A DNA stretch of 64,000 bases from Desulfopila inferna (GTDB taxonomy: Bacteria; Desulfobacterota; Desulfobulbia; Desulfobulbales; Desulfocapsaceae): contig NZ_JAFFQE010000002.1 of NCBI RefSeq assembly GCF_016919005.1, forward strand, positions 434,001-498,000, given 5' to 3'. Under the pieces are notes generated by a model. It did not search any database. It was not told the DNA's origin and saw only the letters and a list, made by a program, of their open reading frames with translations. Each line of letters begins with the position of its first letter. The stretch's first letter is position 1. This document shows positions 17,299-25,629 of this stretch, piece after piece. A program made the position numbers and the translations under genes.

Positions 17299-19461
17299 AT
17301 GAAGACCTGGAAATACACAGACAGAGATCAGGAAGGTTCAGGAAAGGTTTTTGAAGACGCCGAAAAGCCTCATTTTCATATCGCTCAGCCCCCTGAAGAG
17401 AATTCAGAAATCAATCGCGAAATAGGCGAACGAAAACGCGCCGAGCAGATAACCCGTACCCTCTTTCGAATCTCAAACGCCGTCAACACCACCAAGAGTC
17501 TCGACGAGCTATATGGTTCGATTCATCGCATACTCGGGGAAATTATCAATCTGAGCAACTTTTTCATTGCCGTCTACCACAAACCGACCGGCAGAGTTGC
17601 CTTCCCCTATTTCATCGATCTATATGATTCAGCGGATGTATATGCTGACCAGATAAATAAATCAAACTCCCTGACCGGGGAAGTTATCCGCAAACAGAAA
17701 GCGATTTTTCTCGACAAGGCGGACCTGCAGCTGAGAGCTGCCGAAAACCGCCTTGTGGGAACGGCACCAATCGCTTGGCTCGGCGTGCCTTTAAAAATAA
17801 AAGGTGAAGTGATTGGGGTAATGGCTGCACAGTGTTACGAGGAACCGCACCCTTTTAACCTGATTGATCTGGAGATTCTTAATTCTGTTTCCGAACAGAT
17901 TGCCCTGGCTATCGAAAGGAAGAGGAATGAACAGGCCTTAATCACAAGCGAAAAAAAGTACCGTACCATCATTGAAAGTATTGAAGACGGCTATTATGAA
18001 ATCGATCCTCAAGGGAGATTGAATCTTGTCAATCAGGCACTGTGCGGAATGCTGGGATATGAGGAAAATTATTTGGTTGGTATGAATGCCTTAGGATTTA
18101 TGAGCGAAGAATCTCAACGTAAAATCAAAGAATCCTTTGCCTCGATCCTCCAAACGGACCAACCCGGAATAACTCTGGAACTCCAGCTTCACCGCAGCGA
18201 CGGCGGTATACGTTACGTCGAAACGGTAATCTCGGCAGTCTGCAGTGATGATGCCGGCCCTGTCGGTTACAGGGGCATTGCCCGGGATATAACAGAGCGC
18301 AAAAGTGCCGATCATTCCCGTAAAGTTCTGGAGCAACAGCTTCAGCAGTCCCAGCGTCTGGAATCACTGGGTACGCTCGCCGGCGGCATTGCACACGATT
18401 TCAACAACCTGCTCATGGGGATCCAGGGTAGAATCGAACTCATATTGAAAGACCTCGAAGAAGAACACCCACATCACCTGCAGCTGGCAACCATTGAAAG
18501 TTACCTGGAAAGTGCCGCGAGTTTAACTACCAGGCTGCTCGGTTTCGCCAGAGGCGGAAAATACCAGGTTCAACCCGTTGATTTGAATGCATTGACAGAA
18601 AAAAGCACGCAGATGTTTGGCCGGACAAAAAAAGAACTTTCCATAAGCTGCACCCTGCAGAAGGATCTATTGCCGATAGAAGCTGATTCCAGCCAGATCG
18701 AGCAGGTTCTGCTCAACTTACTGGTCAATGCCGGGCAGGCCATGGCGGCAGGCGGACACATCGCGGTCACAACAGGCCTCTCTCAAATAGATGAAAATGA
18801 AGCCCGTTTTCACGATATTACCCCCGGAAAATATGTGCAGCTCACTCTCTCCGATAACGGCAAGGGCATGGATAAAGAGACGTTGGGGAAAATTTTCGAT
18901 CCATTCTTTACCACCAAAGCCAGGGGAGGCGGTACAGGGCTAGGCCTTGCCATGGTGTATGGCATTATTCGCAACCATTCAGGTGCGGTTTCCGTAAAAA
19001 GCGAATTGAACCGGGGCACCACTTTTACTCTTCTTCTGCCGGCATCGCATAAAAAGATCCCGTCTGAAATCGAAAGATCATCGACTGTGGTAAAAGGCTC
19101 CGGAATGATTCTTTTGGTGGATGACGAATCGATGATCATCGAAGTGGCCCAGGAAATTCTTGCCGTTCTTGGCTATCAGGTGCTGACGGCAGCATCGGGC
19201 CGCGAAGCTCTCGAGGTCTACGCCAGTAACCGAAAGAGCATAGATCTGGTTATTATCGACATGATCATGCCCCGGATGAGCGGCGGTGAGCTCTTTGACA
19301 GGCTGAAAGAAATGGATCCGGAGGTCAAGGTTCTGCTGGCCAGCGGTTACAGCATTGAAGGCGAGGCCCGGGAAATTCTGAAACGTGGCTGTAAGGGTTT
19401 CATTCAGAAGCCTTTTACCATTTCGGAGTTGTCGGCCAAGCTCAGCCGGCTGCTGGTTTGA
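17299..19461 (+). CDS. Hybrid histidine kinase (GAF-PAS-HisKA-HATPase-receiver)
   Basis: Soluble hybrid sensor kinase of 720 residues without membrane segments. Order: GAF about 50-208, PAS/PAC about 215-336, HisKA with phospho-acceptor His366 in AGGIAHDFNN, HATPase about 455-582 (N-box LLNLLVNAGQAM, DNGKGM, GGGTGLGLAM), and a C-terminal receiver 602-718 with D608/D609, phospho-Asp654 (VIIDMIMPRMSG) and Lys704 (QKPF). The HDFNN-type HisKA plus C-terminal receiver is the common deltaproteobacterial arrangement. No output partner is adjacent. No strong ribosome-binding site precedes the ATG, so the start is less sure than the domain content. Confidence 0.93.
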   Translation: MKTWKYTDRDQEGSGKVFEDAEKPHFHIAQPPEENSEINREIGERKRAEQITRTLFRISNAVNTTKSLDELYGSIHRILGEIINLSNFFIAVYHKPTGRVAFPYFIDLYDSADVYADQINKSNSLTGEVIRKQKAIFLDKADLQLRAAENRLVGTAPIAWLGVPLKIKGEVIGVMAAQCYEEPHPFNLIDLEILNSVSEQIALAIERKRNEQALITSEKKYRTIIESIEDGYYEIDPQGRLNLVNQALCGMLGYEENYLVGMNALGFMSEESQRKIKESFASILQTDQPGITLELQLHRSDGGIRYVETVISAVCSDDAGPVGYRGIARDITERKSADHSRKVLEQQLQQSQRLESLGTLAGGIAHDFNNLLMGIQGRIELILKDLEEEHPHHLQLATIESYLESAASLTTRLLGFARGGKYQVQPVDLNALTEKSTQMFGRTKKELSISCTLQKDLLPIEADSSQIEQVLLNLLVNAGQAMAAGGHIAVTTGLSQIDENEARFHDITPGKYVQLTLSDNGKGMDKETLGKIFDPFFTTKARGGGTGLGLAMVYGIIRNHSGAVSVKSELNRGTTFTLLLPASHKKIPSEIERSSTVVKGSGMILLVDDESMIIEVAQEILAVLGYQVLTAASGREALEVYASNRKSIDLVIIDMIMPRMSGGELFDRLKEMDPEVKVLLASGYSIEGEAREILKRGCKGFIQKPFTISELSAKLSRLLV

Positions 19462-19499
19462 AAAAAATACTCATCCGGCTCCGTTGGATTAATCACTAA

Positions 19500-19542
19500 T
19501 GATAATCGTAAAAAGTCATCTACGTTGCCGAGATGAACTCTG
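19500..19542 (+). repeat. Family B repeat fragment overlapping a gene end
   Basis: TGATAATCGTAAAAAGTC followed by ACGTTGCCGAGATGAACTCTGG, the left half of family B. Its AGTCATC segment supplies the TGA stop (19516-19518 on the minus strand) and the last few codons of the alpha/beta hydrolase. Confidence 0.65.
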
Positions 19543-20307
19543 GATCAGCTGTTTTACAAAATCAGACATAAGCTTTAACACCACCCCAGAGGTCTCCAGA
19601 TGAGGAGTATGGCCGCATTCTTCCACTATCTCCACACGACAAGGGCTCGAAGTTTTGGTAGAAATAGAATTAACCTGATCAATTGAACCGTACTGGTCGT
19701 TCTTTCCCTGGATGATAAGCAGAGGAACCTCGATGTCCGCTAAGAGATACTCGATGTTCCAGTGCCGAAAGGATTCGGAGAGCCATATGTCCGACCAGGA
19801 CCTGAACACGGTTTCTGTTTTCGCGCCATGATATTGAGCCAGGCCCTTTAGCTTTCCTCTCTGCCAGGCTTCTTCTGCTGCCTGTATCCCGGTGATGGTT
19901 TCCGAATCGACAAAGACATGAGCAGCCTCTGTTATTATGCCCCGCAGTTTAGAAGGCCGTCTGGCACCATATATCAAGGCAATGCTGCCACCGTCGGAAT
20001 GCCCGATGAGAATATAGGGGGTATCTGGAATGATCCTATCAAGAAATGCCGGAAGCTCCCGGAGAGCATACTCATGGAGATAGCGGTTTGTACGCGGCTG
20101 CGGTAATGGAGACGACATCCCGTATCCCCGGCGGTCGTAAATCAGACCTGGACAGTTCGTCGCCCGGCACAACTGCTTGGGAAAATCGCGCCACATTGCA
20201 GTACACCCCAGTCCCTCATGCAGGTATACCAGACAGGGCATATCCGCTTTTCCTTCTATTGTGCGGTAATATAAACTATGGTTCTTTTCGATTAGGATAT
20301 GTGACAA
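19516..20307 (-). CDS. Alpha/beta hydrolase
   Basis: Cytoplasmic alpha/beta-hydrolase of 263 residues. Visible are the oxyanion strand LVYLHEGLG (28-35), YDRRGYGMSSP, the nucleophile elbow GHSDGG (Ser104), the segment LLIIQGKNDQYG with the likely acid Asp, and the His in EECGHTPHLE. It resembles the proline iminopeptidase/haloalkane-type branch, but the reaction cannot be inferred. The final residues SSSRQRR and the stop come from a family B repeat, so the C-terminus was probably altered by insertion. It is transcribed alone. Confidence 0.88.
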   Translation of the reverse strand: MSHILIEKNHSLYYRTIEGKADMPCLVYLHEGLGCTAMWRDFPKQLCRATNCPGLIYDRRGYGMSSPLPQPRTNRYLHEYALRELPAFLDRIIPDTPYILIGHSDGGSIALIYGARRPSKLRGIITEAAHVFVDSETITGIQAAEEAWQRGKLKGLAQYHGAKTETVFRSWSDIWLSESFRHWNIEYLLADIEVPLLIIQGKNDQYGSIDQVNSISTKTSSPCRVEIVEECGHTPHLETSGVVLKLMSDFVKQLIQSSSRQRR

Positions 20308-20474
20308 GATGGTCTCCGTATGACTTCAGGTTCAGCCAAAATGATAATCGAAAAACCGCAAAGTCCAACCACAAAAAGCGTCCTCTGCTGCTCCAGTCCC
20401 TTCGGGCTCAGTGCAGTTTTTTGGCTTTTGCCGGACTGCACCCTGCTCCACTGACAAAATTTTCGCCAATCACT

Positions 20475-21554
20475 TCAAAGCCAGCGTTTCCTGCGAAAAA
20501 AGAGCAGCAGCCCCATGCTGACCACGACAACCAGGACCCAGAACAGCCAATAGCCGTAGCGCATACCAAGCTCAGGCATATTATACGGGCTTGAGGTATC
20601 AAAGTTCATTCCGTATACCCCGGCCAGAAAACCTAGAGGAATAAAGATGGTTGCAATAATGGTCAACACCTTCATGACCTCATTCATTTTATTGCTGACA
20701 CTGGAAAGATAGATATCCAGCAGCCCGGAGACCATATCCCTGAATGTCTCGACGGTGTCTATCACCTGGACGGTATGATCGTAGACATCACGAATATAAA
20801 GCCTGGTGGTTTGCTGGATAAGAGGGTTTTCGGTACGCTCGAGACGGCTTATAATCTCTCGCAGGGGCCAGGTCGCCTTTCGGATCAGGATCAGCTGCCT
20901 TTTCAAATCATGAATTGTAGCCAGATCATCGGGGCTTGGATCATCGATCAAATCATCTTCGGTCGCCTCGACCGTCACGGCAAGGTGCTCCATGATGACG
21001 AAATAGTGATCGACAATGGCGTCGACCAGAGTATAAGCCAGATAATCGGAGGTCATGAAGCGTACCCGGGGGACGGTATCGCGCAGCCTTGCCCTGACCG
21101 AATCGAAGACATCACCTGACCTTTCCTGAAAAGAAATGACAAAATTCTCTCCAAAGATAAAGCTGAACTGCTCTGAGATGATTCTATTTTCATCCTCATT
21201 GGGATAAAGCATTTTTATGGAGAGAAAGATATAATCATCGCCGATTTCAAGTTTCGGTCTCTGCTCGGTATTGGCTATATCCTCACGTATAAGAGGATGC
21301 ACCCCGAAATGGCTGCCGATTTTTTCGATGACCGAGACATCATGCAGACCATCTATGTTTATCCAGCTCATGACCGGCTTGTCCCTAAAGGGAAAACATT
21401 CTTCGATGGAACCAACTTTAAACTCCTGCAATTCGGTTCGGTCGTAATTGATTATGCTGAATTCGGGTTTCTCTATTTTTTTCTGGCCGACAAAAACAAC
21501 CCGCCCGGGCCTGTCTCCTTTTGTGGCTGCATGCCTTTTTAAATGCCTTACCAT
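20475..21554 (-). CDS. corA: CorA-family magnesium/cobalt transporter
   Basis: A 359-residue CorA channel for Mg2+ (also Co2+/Ni2+). The soluble N-terminal domain and long helical stalk precede two C-terminal membrane helices; the signature YGMNF lies at the end of the first helix, followed by the second (YGYWLFWVLVVVVSMGLLLFF) and the basic tail RRKRWL. The N-terminal extension of about 25 residues is Lys/Arg-rich. No Mg2+-responsive leader was recognised upstream. Divergent to the LOG-family gene. Confidence 0.94.
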   Translation of the reverse strand: MVRHLKRHAATKGDRPGRVVFVGQKKIEKPEFSIINYDRTELQEFKVGSIEECFPFRDKPVMSWINIDGLHDVSVIEKIGSHFGVHPLIREDIANTEQRPKLEIGDDYIFLSIKMLYPNEDENRIISEQFSFIFGENFVISFQERSGDVFDSVRARLRDTVPRVRFMTSDYLAYTLVDAIVDHYFVIMEHLAVTVEATEDDLIDDPSPDDLATIHDLKRQLILIRKATWPLREIISRLERTENPLIQQTTRLYIRDVYDHTVQVIDTVETFRDMVSGLLDIYLSSVSNKMNEVMKVLTIIATIFIPLGFLAGVYGMNFDTSSPYNMPELGMRYGYWLFWVLVVVVSMGLLLFFRRKRWL

Positions 21555-21826
21555 CCTTGCCCTCCCTTGCTGATCAGGTTATCACATTTCATGTTGTGTT
21601 ATACCGGATATTCCATACGTAAATGGAAGACTGAAATTTTTGTGCCATTATTGGCCCTGTCTCAGAATCCGACTCTTCGCCTTTTACAAAAAAAAAGATA
21701 ATTTAGACCCGACTATTTGTCTCCGGGTATTTGAATTTCCTTCCTCCGCTAATTATCCTGAAAATCATGATATACTCATATTGATAGACTTCAGATTACT
21801 AACAATTTTTTTAAAACGGGAATATC

Positions 21827-22720
21827 ATGAAATCACGACCATCGCTTTCCAATTATCCCACATCCAAAGAGGATGCCAGGGAAACTGCCAGGGAGCCATT
21901 GACTCCACAAACGGTATCCCCAAGCTTCCATTTATCCTATACGGATATTGATTTCCTCACCCGCGAGGAACTTCGGCCGGTTCGCCTCCAGCTCGAGCTT
22001 TTGAAACCGGAATTACTCCAGCAGGAACATGGCATTGAGGCAACCGTGGTGGTATTCGGCAGCAGCAGGATAGTCGAACACGAAATAGCGGCCCAGCGCC
22101 TGGATGAAGCTAAAGCGGCGGCGGCCGAAAGTCCGCAGGATCCGCTGCTGAAAGAGCGCCTTGCCGTGGCACGAAGTATCCTTCGAAAGAGCCACTATTA
22201 CGACGAAGCACGAAAGCTCGGAGCATTACTGTCGAAACTGAAACACCACGGGACCGGCTGCAATATCGTGGTCATCACCGGAGGCGGAGGCGGAATTATG
22301 GAGGCGGCAAACCGCGGCGCCCATGATATCGGTGCGGAAACCATGGGGCTCAACATTGTCCTGCCCCGCGAACGGGAACCAAATAGTTTCATTACTCCTG
22401 AATTATGCTTTCAGTTTCATTATTTTTCCATCAGAAAGATGCACTTCCTCATGCGGGCTCAGGCGCTTGTTGCCTTCCCCGGGGGCTATGGGACCCTGGA
22501 TGAGCTGTTTGAAACATTGACGTTGATTCAGACCAGAAAAATCCACCCCCTCCCGGTTCTTCTTTTCGGTAAAGAGTTCTGGCAGAAGCTATTAAATTTT
22601 GAAGTTCTTGTTGCAGAAGGGGTCGTAGGTCCGAACGATCTGGAGATCTTCAGATTTGTGGAGAAAGCCGAAGAGGCGGCGGAGATTATAGAAGAGTACC
22701 TCAACTCCAAAAAACTGTGA
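21827..22720 (+). CDS. LOG-family (TIGR00730-like) nucleotide hydrolase
   Basis: A 297-residue Rossmann-type protein of the LOG/lysine decarboxylase-like family, whose members cleave nucleoside 5'-monophosphates to base and ribose 5-phosphate. The diagnostic motifs are GGGGGIMEAANRGA and PGGYGTLDELFETLTLIQTRK, and the nucleotide-binding start VVVFGSSR is present. It is about 100 residues longer than minimal LOG proteins, with an N-terminal arm containing a helical segment (85-115). Old annotations as lysine decarboxylase are not supported by the motifs. It converges on the SET-domain operon. Confidence 0.9.
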   Translation: MKSRPSLSNYPTSKEDARETAREPLTPQTVSPSFHLSYTDIDFLTREELRPVRLQLELLKPELLQQEHGIEATVVVFGSSRIVEHEIAAQRLDEAKAAAAESPQDPLLKERLAVARSILRKSHYYDEARKLGALLSKLKHHGTGCNIVVITGGGGGIMEAANRGAHDIGAETMGLNIVLPREREPNSFITPELCFQFHYFSIRKMHFLMRAQALVAFPGGYGTLDELFETLTLIQTRKIHPLPVLLFGKEFWQKLLNFEVLVAEGVVGPNDLEIFRFVEKAEEAAEIIEEYLNSKKL

Positions 22721-22848
22721 ATAACCACATTTGCAGCACTCTCAAAATCAAGCTCAGTATTGCCGGCTGAGGATCCGGAGATTTAAGAGAAGACTATCTG
22801 CGCTAACCGCAAGGGAAGGTTTTCTGTCTTGCACGGTAATCGGCAGAA

Positions 22849-23457
22849 TCAGACGGCAGGACCGATTATCTTTGCCCCCTCGTAATAGCAGCTCCTTATA
22901 GACAGCAGTTCTCTTTTTCCACCAAGAACAGCCTGGATAGACCCCACGGTATGGTCAGAGAGAAAACTCCAGAGGGGCTGGTCTACCTGAGGCATCTTCG
23001 GAAAGGCCGCCTCAATTTTTTTATCCCACATTTCTGCAAAAATGAGGAGATCATCGGGGTAAACCACTGAGCGTGAACTACCTTCAGGGGCTGCCTCAAA
23101 AGGTTCTATAATATTGAGGTAGCCATAGTCGTCCGTCAATTCCTCCCCCGCTTCTATATCACGAACTGCTATTTCCAAATCATACGGAGTAAGACAGCAG
23201 TTTGCATCAAAGCTGTGATTGATATACCGTCCATTATCCCAGCAGAAGACATAGTTCCCCTGATTGTTGCGGAATGAATATTTGAGAAGGATTTGCTGAT
23301 ATTTTTCATCAAAACTATCCATCTCTTCAGGGAGCAGCACCCTGTCAAGTTTGTCCAGAGTCCAGGTGATTGTCCCGCAGGCAATTCTGCCGGTGGCAAA
23401 AAGACCATATCCTTTGGCATCGTTTATGTAACGTACTTCGGTGGATGGATGAATCAT
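22849..23457 (-). CDS. SET-domain protein methyltransferase
   Basis: A 202-residue bacterial SET-domain protein, predicted to methylate a lysine using S-adenosylmethionine. The SET signatures are present: KGYGLFA (15-21), the pseudoknot segment RYINHSFDANC (N80-H81-S82) and EELTDDYGYL with the catalytic-type Tyr111. The usual ELTYDY has Asp at the first Tyr. There are extra cysteines at C87-C88. No post-SET zinc cysteine cluster is obvious. It is the last gene of a three-gene operon and overlaps the GNAT gene by 4 bp, so its substrate may be the product or partner of that ATP-grasp/GNAT pair. Confidence 0.85.
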   Translation of the reverse strand: MIHPSTEVRYINDAKGYGLFATGRIACGTITWTLDKLDRVLLPEEMDSFDEKYQQILLKYSFRNNQGNYVFCWDNGRYINHSFDANCCLTPYDLEIAVRDIEAGEELTDDYGYLNIIEPFEAAPEGSSRSVVYPDDLLIFAEMWDKKIEAAFPKMPQVDQPLWSFLSDHTVGSIQAVLGGKRELLSIRSCYYEGAKIIGPAV

Positions 23458-23915
23458 GGAACATCCTCTAAATTGAGCGTTTTTTTCATTTGCAGTGCGG
23501 TACAGCCGTCTTCATAATAATTATCTTTTCGGCCGACCGGGCTGAATCCGGACATGCGGTACAGTTTAATCGCCGCCTGGTTATGTTCGCATACTTCAAG
23601 AGTGAGCATGCTGCAACCGCAGGCGGAGGCAGTGGTTTCAGCATGGCGCAGCAGTTTCCGTGCTATCCCCTGTTTTCTCGCTTCCCGAGCGACTCCCAGA
23701 GAATAGATGCGGAGTTTACCGCTTCTCTTTCTTTTCAGCAGGACCATCGTGCCGACTAGTCTTCCCTGCTGTTCAGCCTTAAGGACAAAGCCGTTGGCTC
23801 TGGTCAGGAGATACCTGAGTTGCCGGGATGAAAGACGATCGACGGGAAAAAGCCTGTCCTCAAGATCTATTAGTTTTTCAAGATCGGCCACTCCGGCGGA
23901 GGCAATATGTATCAT
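23454..23915 (-). CDS. GNAT N-acetyltransferase (RimI-like)
   Basis: A 153-residue GNAT-fold acetyltransferase using acetyl-CoA. The pyrophosphate-binding signature is in VAREARKQGIARKLL, and the C-terminal RimI-like stretch is LEVCEHNQAAIKLYRMSGF. The protein is a stand-alone GNAT domain. It starts 4 bp after the ATP-grasp stop and overlaps the SET start by 4 bp, so it is made from the same transcript. Likely substrates are an amino group on a peptide or protein made or handled by the neighbouring ligase; this is inference. Confidence 0.88.
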   Translation of the reverse strand: MIHIASAGVADLEKLIDLEDRLFPVDRLSSRQLRYLLTRANGFVLKAEQQGRLVGTMVLLKRKRSGKLRIYSLGVAREARKQGIARKLLRHAETTASACGCSMLTLEVCEHNQAAIKLYRMSGFSPVGRKDNYYEDGCTALQMKKTLNLEDVP

Positions 23916-23919
23916 CTTT

Positions 23920-25392
23920 TCACGATCGCTGTTTTAATTTCAATCTCTCGACAAACTCGCGCAAAATGATGCGATAGAGTTCAGCCCCCAGAATTGTATC
24001 CTCGATGCCGTGATCCAGGGACGGATTATCATTCACCTCTATAACCACAACTTCATTGCCCACACATTTGATATCCACACCGTACAAGCCCTTGCCGATG
24101 GCAGAGGATACCTTTTTAGCAACACCGGTCACTTTTCTAGGCACCAGATGAACCGGAATGGTTTCCACCCGGCCCGACCTGGTGCTGCCGCTGGGTTTAT
24201 GCTGATATATCTGCCAGTGCCCCCGAGCCATAAAATATTTACAGGCATAAATGCACTCACCATTGAGAACGCCGATACGCCAGTCGAATTCGGTGGGCAG
24301 AAACTCCTGGGCAAGCAGGATGGATGAACGCCGAAACAGGGTTTCCTGCATATTGGCATAATCCTCCGCCGAGGTGACCAGAGATACTCCAATGGAGAAC
24401 GAGCCATCGGGAATTTTCATCACCATAGTATTGCCAAGATGTTGTGAAACTTCCTGGTAAGTGGGCTGCATCGCCTTGAACAGCAATCTGGATTTTGGAG
24501 CGGGGATTCCGGAGCGGTCCATCAGCTCTTTCAGATAGACCTTATTGGTGCAGCAGATGATTGAGGAAGGGTCATCGATGACTACCATATCGGCCTGCTG
24601 CGCCGCCTGTGCCAGCTTATAGGTGATATGATTTACCGCGGTCGTCTGCCTGATGAAAAGCGCATCGAACTCCATCAGCCGCGCAACATCCATCTCCGTT
24701 ATCAATTCAGCGTTTATATTCATTTTTTTCGCCTCATTGACAAAGAGGTTCAAGGCACCCTTATTGCTTGGGGCAAAACTCTCCTCCGGGTCATGCAGGA
24801 TGGCAATATCGTACCTGGCAGGCTTTTTGGTACGTGGCTGCCGCCACACCTTCTTATTGAATTGATCAAGGCAATTCGCAAAAAGATCCTGCTGGTGATC
24901 GTCGAACTCGCTGAGTGAAAGTGAACGTATAGCGGTTATCTCGGTAGGTTTTTCCGCGTTAAAACTGATGCGCAGCAGTGGACAGGGGTATTTATCGAAC
25001 AAATACCGGGCCAGCCGCTCATATTTATGATCTTCGCATTTACCAAAGAAGAGATCGAGATGGAATTCATCTCCGTTTTTGGGCGAAGGAGCCCCTTCAT
25101 TACATTTACAGAGCCTGAGCAAAGAGCTTTCCAGCTTGCCCGGCATAAAGTTATCAAGCTTATTCAGTGTTTCTACAGTTGGAAGTATCCTGTGTTTTCT
25201 GGCCTGAGCCAGCAGTGAGCAGTAATACCCTTCTGAGTGATAGGAAATATCCGAACAGAGATTAATAACCTGATGAGACTGTTTGCTCAGTTCATCCCAC
25301 TGCAGGTACTGGATCGCGGTAATGACGCTGTCTGTCTGATAATACGGCTTCCATTGGTCAAGAGAATCTATGATGATAAGCAGGGAATTCAT
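23920..25392 (-). CDS. RimK-like ATP-grasp ligase with RLAN N-terminal domain
   Basis: A 490-residue ATP-dependent carboxylate-amine ligase. Residues 1-185 match the RLAN domain (PF14401) found in front of certain RimK-like ATP-grasps; 195-280 is the pre-ATP-grasp segment (DIAILHDP, FIRQTTAVNH); 285-480 is the ATP-grasp, with MKIPDGSFSIGV, the purine-pocket region AQEFLPTEFDWRIGVL, GVDIKC and the metal-binding VIEVNDNPSL (E452, N454). Family members form peptide bonds, for example adding amino acids to a protein tail or building small peptides. It leads the operon with a GNAT and a SET gene. The substrate is unknown. Confidence 0.9.
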   Translation of the reverse strand: MNSLLIIIDSLDQWKPYYQTDSVITAIQYLQWDELSKQSHQVINLCSDISYHSEGYYCSLLAQARKHRILPTVETLNKLDNFMPGKLESSLLRLCKCNEGAPSPKNGDEFHLDLFFGKCEDHKYERLARYLFDKYPCPLLRISFNAEKPTEITAIRSLSLSEFDDHQQDLFANCLDQFNKKVWRQPRTKKPARYDIAILHDPEESFAPSNKGALNLFVNEAKKMNINAELITEMDVARLMEFDALFIRQTTAVNHITYKLAQAAQQADMVVIDDPSSIICCTNKVYLKELMDRSGIPAPKSRLLFKAMQPTYQEVSQHLGNTMVMKIPDGSFSIGVSLVTSAEDYANMQETLFRRSSILLAQEFLPTEFDWRIGVLNGECIYACKYFMARGHWQIYQHKPSGSTRSGRVETIPVHLVPRKVTGVAKKVSSAIGKGLYGVDIKCVGNEVVVIEVNDNPSLDHGIEDTILGAELYRIILREFVERLKLKQRS

Positions 25393-25408
25393 TGTTTTTT
25401 GCTCATGT

Positions 25409-25442
25409 TGATGATCAGGTCAAAAATCATCGAAGTTGCCGG
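25409..25442 (+). repeat. Family B repeat fragment
   Basis: TGATGATCAGGTCAAAAATC followed by ATCGAAGTTGCC, the terminal part of family B, just upstream of the ATP-grasp gene. The 100-codon minus-strand open frame at 25389-25691 that spans it is probably not a gene. Confidence 0.5.
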
Positions 25443-25629
25443 AATAGTGGAAATGTTCGAAATACCAGAGGCAGTATCTGAAACGAAGTTGGCAGTATCA
25501 ACGATGTAGATCAAGTTTTCTCGAAGTCCGAGCTTATCGGGTGTCCATCCATATTGAAAAATATGTGCCCCGCTCAATACAGGCTCTTTGACAAACTGCC
25601 GTTTATCGAATTGCTGCCTCACTGCGGGA

